A DNA stretch of 61,184 nucleotides from Erythrobacter sanguineus. Its GTDB lineage: Bacteria; Pseudomonadota; Alphaproteobacteria; Sphingomonadales; Sphingomonadaceae. Positions 54,877-61,184 of the stretch are shown here, in pieces. A program made the translations under genes and the position numbers. The notes under the pieces were generated by a model that saw only the letters and a list, made by a program, of their open reading frames with translations, made no database searches and was not told the DNA's origin. Numbering within the stretch: position 1 is the stretch's first letter; the number at the start of each line of letters is the position of its first letter. Where the stretch lies: positions 1-61,184 of the forward strand of contig CAMCUB010000020.1 in the NCBI GenBank assembly GCA_945878845.1, in the 5' to 3' direction.

Positions 54877-56093
54877 TCGGGCAGGCGGACAAGGGGGAGC
54901 GTCCGCCGACCCTGCGCGGCGTGCTGGCGCGCGGCCACCTGCGGCTGGTGCTGCTCGCGGTCCTGCTCGCCTCGCTTTCGCTGATGGCGAGCGGGCTGTT
55001 CGCGCTGCGTGGCTATGCCGGGCAGAACGTCGCTCTGGCGGCCGAGACCCTGTCCTACGCCGTCGAACCAACCCTGGTGTTCGGTGACCGCGAGGCGGCC
55101 GAGCGCGTGGTGCTCAAGCTCGCCGCCAACGACAATCTTGCGGTCATTGAAGTCCATGATGCTGCGGGCAAGCCGTTCGTGGTCTGGCGGCGGGAAGGGG
55201 CGAGCGGGATCGACCTTGGTCCGCTCGCCGCCCGCTGGCTCGGCCTGGGCCCGGTCAGGCGGACCATCGCCTTTCAAAACAAGACGGTCGGCGAGGTGCG
55301 CGTCACCGGCGCGATCAGCGCGATCTTCAGCTACACGCTGGCATCGCTGATCATCGCGGCCAGCAGCCTCGGTATCACGGTTCTGGCGACCCGGATCCTC
55401 GCCCGGCGGCTCGAGGAAGCGATCGCCGCGCCGCTCGACCGGGTCGCCGAAATTGCGCACGAGGTGGTCATAGAGCGGCGCCCGTCAATGCGGCTGGCCC
55501 CGGCCGGGATCGCGGAGATCGACCAGATCACCGCCGATTTCAACATGCTGCTCGACGAGCTTGAGAAGTGGCACGAAACCATTGCCACCGAAAACGCCGA
55601 GCTTTCGCGGCGGGCCGACCGTGATCCCCTCACCGAGCTCGGCAACCGTGCATGGTTCGAGCGCGATCTGGAGGCGGCGATCCACGAGGCGCGACTCATG
55701 AAGGGGCAGGTCGTGCTGCTCTATTGCGACTGCAACGGATTCAAGCGGGTCAACGACACACATGGCCATGAGGCAGGCGACAAGATCATTGCCGTCGTTG
55801 CCGAACGGCTGCGTGTCGCGGCCGCCGATCCGGACCGCGTGTTCCGCCTCGGGGGCGATGAATTCGCGGTGGTGATCGACACCGAGAACGCCGAGATCGC
55901 CGTGATGGCGGCGCTGGAGGGCCTGCGGGCAGCGATGGCGAGCCCGATCCCGCTCGGGTCCAAGGTCGAGGTGCAGATCGGCCTTTCGGTCGGGCATGCC
56001 ACTTACCCCGTGGACGGGGAGACCATGCGCCAGCTGATGCGGGTGGCCGATCTCAGGATGTATCGCGACAAGAGGGGGAAGTTTGTCGAATGA
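54873..56093 (+). CDS. yfiN: YfiN-like membrane diguanylate cyclase
   Basis: 406 aa. Membrane helix 1 (about 25-46), a periplasmic sensor domain (CHASE8-like, 50-148), membrane helix 2 (about 150-172), a HAMP segment, a coiled linker and a GGDEF domain with the motif at 327-331 (RLGGDEFAVV). No RxxD inhibitory site precedes it. It should make c-di-GMP when freed from YfiR. Overlaps yfiR and yfiB by ATGA on both sides, so the three are coupled. Confidence 0.92.
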   Translation: MIGQADKGERPPTLRGVLARGHLRLVLLAVLLASLSLMASGLFALRGYAGQNVALAAETLSYAVEPTLVFGDREAAERVVLKLAANDNLAVIEVHDAAGKPFVVWRREGASGIDLGPLAARWLGLGPVRRTIAFQNKTVGEVRVTGAISAIFSYTLASLIIAASSLGITVLATRILARRLEEAIAAPLDRVAEIAHEVVIERRPSMRLAPAGIAEIDQITADFNMLLDELEKWHETIATENAELSRRADRDPLTELGNRAWFERDLEAAIHEARLMKGQVVLLYCDCNGFKRVNDTHGHEAGDKIIAVVAERLRVAAADPDRVFRLGGDEFAVVIDTENAEIAVMAALEGLRAAMASPIPLGSKVEVQIGLSVGHATYPVDGETMRQLMRVADLRMYRDKRGKFVE

Positions 56094-56599
56094 GCACGCT
56101 GAATGCCCGCCGCCGGACGGTCCTGGCCCTCGCGGCTGCGATGATGGTGGCCTCATGCCAGATGGTGCCTGACGCCCGATTCACGTCTGCCCAGCGCGCG
56201 GTTCTGGCAAAGCATGGCTTCGAGAAGGTCGGAGGACGCTATTTGCTGGGCATCAACAATCGCCTGCTGTTTCCCTTCGACAGCAGCGAGATCGATCCGG
56301 TCCAGCGCGACATGCTGCGCGATCTGGCGCGCGAGCTTGCCGGCGTGGGGATCGGCAGCGCCTCGATCGAAGGTCATTCCTCCTCCGAGGGCGATGCGCA
56401 GCACAATCTGCGCCTGTCCGAGCGCCGGGCCGGTGCGGTGCGCGACGCGCTTGCCATCGGCGGGCTCGATCGGGCGCGCATGGGGGTTCGCGGCGTGGGC
56501 GCGCTCGATCCGGTTGCGTCCAATGATGATGAGGCGGGGCGGCGGCAGAACCGCCGGGTGGTGATCATCGTCACCCCGCTCGATACGCTCGCCTGGTAA
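56090..56599 (+). CDS. yfiB: YfiB-like OmpA-domain lipoprotein
   Basis: 169 aa. Lipoprotein signal with lipobox MVASC (C23). The OmpA-like peptidoglycan-binding domain covers about 55-165: FPFDSSEIDP, IEGHSSSEGDAQHNLRLSERRAGAVRDAL, and NRRVVIIV. In Pseudomonas, YfiB sequesters YfiR at the outer membrane under envelope stress. It completes the three-gene module. Confidence 0.88.
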   Translation: MSTLNARRRTVLALAAAMMVASCQMVPDARFTSAQRAVLAKHGFEKVGGRYLLGINNRLLFPFDSSEIDPVQRDMLRDLARELAGVGIGSASIEGHSSSEGDAQHNLRLSERRAGAVRDALAIGGLDRARMGVRGVGALDPVASNDDEAGRRQNRRVVIIVTPLDTLAW

Positions 56600-56710
56600 G
56601 CCGCGCCGCAGGGCCGCAAGCGGGGTCCGGTGCGTTTTGACCGTTGTGATCAGCGCCAAAGGCTGCGAAATCCGGGCGAGGGCGGTGAGCTGCGGCGAGG
56701 GATTGGCACG

Positions 56711-57700
56711 ATGCGGATTGGGCGGATGATCGGACTGGCCGTCGCTGCGGCGGCGCTGGCAGGGACGGCCCTTCGCGCCGAGACGCTCCCGGTCGAAGGC
56801 ATCTACGCTGCCGGCACCGATGCGCCCTCGCGTGCCCGCTCGATCGCCATTGCGGGCTTTGCCGGACGCGGCGGGGAGCGGCTCGCCTTTGCCATCGATA
56901 CTGCGCTTCGGGGTGCGGTGATCGAGGGGCAACCGTGGTTCGAGCTCACTTTCTCCGAGCCCCCGCGCGGCACCACCTACACCTATGACCGCGACGCCGA
57001 CCCCGCAGCCTATCTCGGCGACTCCGATGCCGTGATGCGCGGCATCGCCGAGGTCCAGTGGCGCGACCGCGACGATGGCACCAAGGAGGTCGAGGAGTGC
57101 GTTACCCGGGATGACCGCGGCAAATGCAGCGAGAAGAAGAAGGTCAACATCCCCTGCCGGTTACGCGAGGTGACCCTGCGCCCCGAGGTGCGGCTGGTCG
57201 CGCGCGAGGGTGAGCTGCTTTACGGCAAGGGCGACCAGCTCACCACCAACCGGCGTTTCTGCAAGGATGAAGAAGGCAGCCCCTCGGTCGATTCGATGGT
57301 CGAGGAGCTCGCCCGCCAGTTCGCCAATGCGGTGCGCTTCGATCTGGCTCCGACCCAGCGCTACGAGACAATCCGCGTGCTCGAAAGCCGCAAGGGCCTG
57401 TCCAAGTCCGATCAGACCGCCTTCCGCACTGCGCTGCGCCTCACCAAGACCGATGTGTCCGAAGCTTGCGCGGTCTTCGGTGAGCTCAAGCAACGTAATC
57501 CGCAAAACGTCACCCTTTTGTTCAATGTAGGCCTGTGCATTGAAAGCCTTGGCGAACTCGGCACTGCCGCGCAGTTTTACGAGGAGGCACTCGCGATCAG
57601 CCCGAGGAAGCCCGAGCCGCAGGAGGGCCTCGGCCGGATCGCTTCGCGCCAGCGCGCCGAGCGCCAGCTTTCCCTTCGTTACGACGACGCACAGCGCTGA
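56711..57700 (+). CDS. Secreted cysteine-containing protein with TPR-like C-terminus
   Basis: 329 aa from ATG 56711 (GAGGGA upstream); a signal peptide covers residues 1-23. The N-terminal domain (ARSIAIAGFAGRGGERLAFAIDTALRGAV...WFEL) has a fold pattern like CsgG/TolB N-domains. Residues near 125-150 contain three cysteines in a charged stretch (ECVTRDDRGKCSEKKK...IPC). Helical TPR-like repeats lie near 235-310 (ACAVFGELKQRNPQNVTLLFNVGLCIESLGELGTA, in two parts). No named family is certain. Confidence 0.65.
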   Translation: MRIGRMIGLAVAAAALAGTALRAETLPVEGIYAAGTDAPSRARSIAIAGFAGRGGERLAFAIDTALRGAVIEGQPWFELTFSEPPRGTTYTYDRDADPAAYLGDSDAVMRGIAEVQWRDRDDGTKEVEECVTRDDRGKCSEKKKVNIPCRLREVTLRPEVRLVAREGELLYGKGDQLTTNRRFCKDEEGSPSVDSMVEELARQFANAVRFDLAPTQRYETIRVLESRKGLSKSDQTAFRTALRLTKTDVSEACAVFGELKQRNPQNVTLLFNVGLCIESLGELGTAAQFYEEALAISPRKPEPQEGLGRIASRQRAERQLSLRYDDAQR

Positions 57701-57781
57701 GCGTCATGCCACTTGCGTATCGCAACGCCCTTCTTTAGGGCGGGGGCGACTTATCTAACCCCAGTTTCAAGAGGGAATACC

Positions 57782-58018
57782 ATGAGCGATACTGCCGACC
57801 GGGTGGCAAAGATTGTCGTCGAGCATCTCGGCGTCGAAGCTGACAAGGTCACTCAGGATGCGAGCTTCATCGACGATCTCGGCGCTGACAGCCTCGACAT
57901 CGTTGAACTGGTGATGGCTTTCGAAGAGGAATTCGGCGTCGAAATCCCCGACGATGCGGCCGAGAAGATCACCACGGTCGGCGACGCGACCAAGTACATC
58001 GAAGAACACAAGGGCTGA
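57782..58018 (+). CDS. acpP: Acyl carrier protein
   Basis: 78 aa. S37 in [11 protein letters not shown] is the phosphopantetheine site. The acidic four-helix layout and [17 protein letters not shown] are standard. ACP carries the growing fatty acid. ATG 57782 has AAGAGGGAA upstream; an upstream in-frame start lacks homology. A hairpin CGCCCT-TCTTT-AGGGCG (57726-57742) lies before it. fabF follows after 135 bases. Confidence 0.97.
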   Translation: MSDTADRVAKIVVEHLGVEADKVTQDASFIDDLGADSLDIVELVMAFEEEFGVEIPDDAAEKITTVGDATKYIEEHKG

Positions 58019-58030
58019 TTGCCCGACCAT

Positions 58031-58132
58031 CCCGTTTGCCCTGAGCGTGTCGATGGGCCGTTTTCCCGGCTCGAAAGCGCCGGCAAGGCATGACGGGGTT
58101 TCGACAGGCTCAGCCCGGACGGGTTGAGCCTG
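58031..58132. repeat. Sphingomonad-type intergenic inverted repeat
   Basis: The arms (58031-58055 and 58099-58123) are imperfect inverted repeats built on CTGAGC-TGTCGA, separated by about 43 bases. Overlapping the right arm is a perfect hairpin CAGGCTCA (58105-58112) / TGAGCCTG (58125-58132). The CTGAGC/TTCGAC palindrome type is widely scattered in sphingomonad genomes. It fills most of the acpP-fabF gap. Confidence 0.75.
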
Positions 58133-58153
58133 TTGTGCGTTTTGGAGAATGAT

Positions 58154-59413
58154 ATGCGCCGTGTGGTTGTAACCGGGCTTGGCCTCGTCACCCCGCTTGG
58201 AGCCGATGTCGAGACGACATGGGCAAATCTCATCGCTGGCGAGAGCGGGGCGGGGCAGATTACCCGTTTCGACGCCTCGAACCAGAAGTGCACGATCGCC
58301 TGCGAGGTCAAGCCCAAGGATCACCCCTGGGGCTTCGATCCCGACAAGCGTGTCGACCACAAGGTCCAGCGTCAGGTCGATCCTTTCATCATCTACGGCA
58401 TCGATGCCGCGGGCCAGGCGCTGGAAGACGCGGGCCTGCTCGACCTGACCCAGGCCGAGAAGGAGCGCACCGGCTGCTCGATCGGATCGGGCATCGGCGG
58501 CTTGCCGGGGATCGAGCTCGAGAGCGTCAACCTCCACGAACGCGGCCCCTCGCGGGTGTCGCCGCACTTCGTGCACGGGCGCCTCATCAACCTCATCACC
58601 GGGCAGGTGCAGATCAAGTACGGCTTCATGGGTCCGAACCACGCCGTCGTCACCGCCTGCTCGACCGGCGCACACTCGATCGGCGATGCGGCGCGCATGA
58701 TCATGGCCGACGATGCCGACATCATGCTGGCGGGCGGGGCGGAAAGCACCATCAACCCGCTCGGCATCGCCGGTTTCGCCCAGGCGCGTGCGCTCAACAT
58801 GAGCATGAACGACCGGCCCACCGAAGCCAGCCGCCCCTATGACAAGGGCCGCGACGGCTTCGTCATGGGCGAGGGCGCGGGCGTCATCGTGCTCGAGGAA
58901 TATGAGCGGGCCAAGGCGCGCGGCGCGAAGATCTATGCCGAAGTCACCGGCTACGGGTTGTCGGGCGATGCCTATCACGTCACCGCCCCGCACCCCGAAG
59001 GCCGCGGCGCGGAACTGGCGATGCGCATGGCGCTCAAAAAGGCCGGCCTCGGCCCGGGCGATATCGACTACATCAACGCCCACGGCACCTCGACCATGGC
59101 CGACACCATCGAGCTCGCCGCAATCAAGCGCGTGTTGGGCGATGACCTCGGCGGCGCGTCGATGTCCTCGACCAAGTCTGCCATCGGCCACCTGCTGGGC
59201 GGCGCGGGCGCAGTGGAGGCGATCTTCTGCATCCTTGCGATGCGCGACGGGATCGTGCCGCCGACGCTCAACCTGCATGATCCCGACGATGGCACCGAAG
59301 GCATCGACCTCGTCCCGCTGGTGGCGCGCAAGCGCGAAGTGCGCGCGGTGCTGAACAACTCCTTCGGCTTTGGCGGCACCAACGCCTCGATCATCATGCA
59401 GAAGGTCGACTGA
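58154..59413 (+). CDS. fabF: 3-oxoacyl-ACP synthase II
   Basis: 419 aa. The catalytic triad is C169 (TACSTGAH), H310 (NAHGTSTMADT) and H346 (AIGHLLGGAG); the N-terminus MRRVVVTGLGLVTPLG and the FGFGGTNAS end are typical KASII. It elongates acyl-ACP. ATG 58154 has TTGGAGAA upstream. mltG follows after 4 bases, in the common acpP-fabF-mltG order. Confidence 0.97.
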   Translation: MRRVVVTGLGLVTPLGADVETTWANLIAGESGAGQITRFDASNQKCTIACEVKPKDHPWGFDPDKRVDHKVQRQVDPFIIYGIDAAGQALEDAGLLDLTQAEKERTGCSIGSGIGGLPGIELESVNLHERGPSRVSPHFVHGRLINLITGQVQIKYGFMGPNHAVVTACSTGAHSIGDAARMIMADDADIMLAGGAESTINPLGIAGFAQARALNMSMNDRPTEASRPYDKGRDGFVMGEGAGVIVLEEYERAKARGAKIYAEVTGYGLSGDAYHVTAPHPEGRGAELAMRMALKKAGLGPGDIDYINAHGTSTMADTIELAAIKRVLGDDLGGASMSSTKSAIGHLLGGAGAVEAIFCILAMRDGIVPPTLNLHDPDDGTEGIDLVPLVARKREVRAVLNNSFGFGGTNASIIMQKVD

Positions 59414-59417
59414 CACC

Positions 59418-60383
59418 GTGACACGCCTGCGGGGTCTCGTGCTGCTGGTGCTTGGCCTTGCTGCGGCGGGGCTGGTGCTGGCGTGGACGTTCCTCGGATC
59501 GGCGACGGTCGCGAAGGACACGCCTTTCACCATTCCCGCAGGCGCGTCGGTGGGCACTGTGGCGGCCAAGCTCGAGGCCGAGGGGCTGATTACTTCGGCC
59601 GCCGGCTTCACGCTTCAGGCCCGCATCTTCGGCTCCGACACGCCGATCCAGGCGGGCGAGTTCCTGCTCACCGCCGGCATGAGCCAGGGCGACATCCTCG
59701 CCGCCTTTCAGTCGGGCGACGTGATCCGGCGCTTCGTCACCGTCCCCGAAGGCATGCCTTCGATCCTCGTGTGGGAACGGCTGATGGGCGAGGAACTGCT
59801 CACTGGCGAGATCCCGGTGCCGCCCGAAGGCTCGATCCTGCCTGACACCTACAGCTTCGAACGCGGCCAATCGCGCAAGGCGCTGGTCGAGCAGATGCAG
59901 GCGGCAATGGACCGCGCGCTCGCCGAGGAATGGGCCAAACGCGCGCCCGGCATCGCGGTCGATACGATGCGCGATGCGCTGATCCTCGCCTCGATCGTCG
60001 AGAAGGAGACCGGCAAGGCCGAGGAGCGCCGGATGGTCGCCGGGCTCTATTCCAATCGCGTGCGCACCGGCATGAAGCTCCAGGCCGATCCGACGATCAT
60101 CTATCCGATCACCAAGGGCAAGCCGCTGGGCGAGCGGATCAAGCAGTCCCAGATCGCGGCGGTCAACGGTTACAACACCTATACCCGCGCCGGGCTGCCG
60201 GTGGGGCCGATCACCAATCCGGGCCGCGCCAGCATCGCCGCAGTGCTCAACCCGGAGAAGACCAGCGCGCTGTTCATGGTCGCCGACGGGACAGGCGGGC
60301 ATTGGTTCGCCGACACCTTGGCCGAGCACAACGACAACGTCGCCAAGTGGTATGCGATCCGCCGTGAGCGGGGCGAGATGTAA
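59418..60383 (+). CDS. mltG: Endolytic peptidoglycan transglycosylase MltG
   Basis: 321 aa from GTG 59418. One N-terminal membrane helix (about 5-24) is followed by a LysM-like domain (TIPAGASVGTVAAKL). The YceG catalytic domain has the conserved Glu in LASIVEKETG (E195) and the downstream segments AGLYSNRVRTGMKLQADPTIIY and NTYTRAGLPVGPITNPG. It cleaves nascent glycan strands and limits their length. Confidence 0.94.
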   Translation: MTRLRGLVLLVLGLAAAGLVLAWTFLGSATVAKDTPFTIPAGASVGTVAAKLEAEGLITSAAGFTLQARIFGSDTPIQAGEFLLTAGMSQGDILAAFQSGDVIRRFVTVPEGMPSILVWERLMGEELLTGEIPVPPEGSILPDTYSFERGQSRKALVEQMQAAMDRALAEEWAKRAPGIAVDTMRDALILASIVEKETGKAEERRMVAGLYSNRVRTGMKLQADPTIIYPITKGKPLGERIKQSQIAAVNGYNTYTRAGLPVGPITNPGRASIAAVLNPEKTSALFMVADGTGGHWFADTLAEHNDNVAKWYAIRRERGEM

Positions 60384-60396
60384 TTGCTTTCCCCTC

Positions 60397-60417
60397 GTCC
60401 CGGACTTGATCCGGGAC
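60397..60417. repeat. REP-like palindrome, copy 2
   Basis: GTCCCGGA-CTTGA-TCCGGGAC, a perfect 8-bp stem that shares 21 of 23 core bases with copy 1 at 39076-39096. It lies 13 bases after the mltG stop. Confidence 0.85.
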
Positions 60418-60442
60418 CGCGCGCCGCCCAGAACCGTCTACG

Positions 60443-60973
60443 ATGCCCCAGCCCTTTATCCTGACTGCTGTCCTGCCGCGCGACCTCCAGGCCTTCGCCG
60501 AAGGGCTGCGCCGCGCGCATTATCCGCCCGAGAAGAACCATCTCCACGCGCATGTGACGCTGTTCCACGCCTTCGCGCCCTCGCTGCTGGAGGAGCTGCG
60601 CGATTATCTCCCGAAGATTGCCGCCGAATTCGCCGCGCCCGAGGGGGCGGTGAAGGGGGTGATGGATCTGGGCAAGGGCACCGCGATCGCTCTCGAGGCG
60701 CCGCAACTGCTCGCCCTTCGCCAAGGCGTAGCCGACCATTTCCGCGGCAGCCTCACCACGCAGGACCTCTACGAGCCGCGCCCGCACGTCACGATCCAGA
60801 ACAAGGTGACCAAGGACGAAGCGCGCGCGCTGCAGGCGGCGCTACCGGGCTTGCTTGCGCCATGGATCGCCAAGGGGCGCTTCGCCTTCCCCGCGCTGGC
60901 GCTCCATCGCTATTGCGGGGGGCCGTGGGAAGAGATCAAGACCTGCGCCTTCCGTGGCCACGCGCGGCTGTAG
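60443..60973 (+). CDS. 2'-5' RNA ligase-family protein
   Basis: 176 aa. The two HxT motifs of the 2H phosphoesterase fold are present: HAHVTLF (near 36) and RPHVTIQ (near 114). Family members act as cyclic phosphodiesterases or RNA ligases; the true substrate is unknown. It stands between mltG and a tRNA and looks like an independent gene. Confidence 0.85.
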   Translation: MPQPFILTAVLPRDLQAFAEGLRRAHYPPEKNHLHAHVTLFHAFAPSLLEELRDYLPKIAAEFAAPEGAVKGVMDLGKGTAIALEAPQLLALRQGVADHFRGSLTTQDLYEPRPHVTIQNKVTKDEARALQAALPGLLAPWIAKGRFAFPALALHRYCGGPWEEIKTCAFRGHARL

Positions 60974-61107
60974 GGCGCCTGCGAATGACCCCCGCGCGCC
61001 CTTACGCCAAGGGGCTTGACCCCGCGCCCGCGCAGCCCTAATGGCGCGCCTCGCGTCGGGGAGACCCGCCGCCGAATCCGGCCGGATACCCGCCCGGATG
61101 CCCGTGG

Positions 61108-61184
61108 GGCGGAGTAGCTCAGCCGGTTAGAGCAGCGGAATCATAATCCGCGTGTCGGGGGTTCGAGTCCCTCCTCCGCTACCA
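61108..61184 (+). tRNA. tRNA-Met elongator (CAT), ends at the window edge
   Basis: Anticodon stem GCGGA/TCCGC with loop ATCATAA gives anticodon CAT (61142-61144). D-arm AGCTCAGCCGGTTAGAGC and T-loop TTCGAGT are standard. Acceptor GGCGGAG pairs with CTCCGCT (first pair G-U), and ACCA ends on the last base. It is not an initiator tRNA (the stem pairs at 1:72 and lacks the GGG/CCC anticodon stem). A tRNA-Ile2 (lysidine) identity cannot be fully excluded. Confidence 0.9.

Overview
The window is a GC-rich, gene-dense stretch of alphaproteobacterial chromosome, most likely from a sphingomonad close to Erythrobacter/Porphyrobacter. Four things support this: the alphaproteobacterial order rpsB-tsf-pyrH-frr-uppS-cdsA-dxr-rseP-bamA-ompH-fabZ; the absence of lpxD and lpxA between ompH and fabZ, as expected of a lineage that carries glycosphingolipids instead of LPS; alphaproteobacterial regulatory signatures (GTTC-N7-GTTC LexA boxes, a TTAA-N7-TTAA CtrA box, a GGAAC-N16-CGT EcfG-type promoter); and short palindromic repeats of a kind common in this group. 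I see no insertion sequence, prophage, integron, CRISPR array or toxin-antitoxin pair. Almost all of the window is core genome.

Layout. 1-8.4 kb: a DUF4188 gene cut by the left edge, dnaX-ybaB-DUF1905, lon, hupB, a lipoprotein and rlmB. 8.5-13.7 kb: tRNA-Tyr, then a dabB-dabA inorganic-carbon uptake operon with a divergent LysR gene. 13.8-16.8 kb: lipid genes (a KASIII-like enzyme, psd, pssA) and a small membrane-protein gene behind two LexA boxes. 17-29.2 kb: the translation, isoprenoid and envelope cluster. 29.2-31.9 kb: rpmE with a structured upstream region, a 2OG oxygenase, tRNA-His and a leucine-dehydrogenase-like gene. 32-37 kb: cytochrome c maturation genes ccmC-D-E-F-G-H-I. 37-44.4 kb: kup, yciB, ftsY, mtaB, dapF and a GGDEF-EAL protein. 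44.5-49.7 kb: an EVE protein, a CsbD stress protein with an EcfG-type promoter, a ThDP enzyme, two small genes behind a CtrA box, an LplT-like transporter and pgsA. 49.8-54.3 kb: oxyR, rnd and aspS. 54.3-56.6 kb: a complete YfiR-YfiN-YfiB-type c-di-GMP module. 56.7-61.2 kb: a secreted cysteine-rich protein, acpP, fabF, mltG, a 2'-5' RNA ligase-like protein and a CAT-anticodon tRNA ending on the last base.

How the genes work together. Three themes recur: envelope and phospholipid synthesis (psd, pssA, cdsA, pgsA, uppS, fabZ, acpP, fabF, mltG, bamA, ompH); translation (rpsB, tsf, frr, rpmE, aspS, three tRNAs, rlmB, mtaB); and respiration and redox (ccm genes, oxyR, dabAB). The most interesting signals are regulatory or small: the doubly LexA-boxed 89-aa membrane protein, the CtrA-boxed 63-aa membrane protein, the structured region before rpmE, an EF-hand-like loop inside the Skp/OmpH chaperone, and a 25-bp tandem duplication over the start of an orphan ExbD-like gene.
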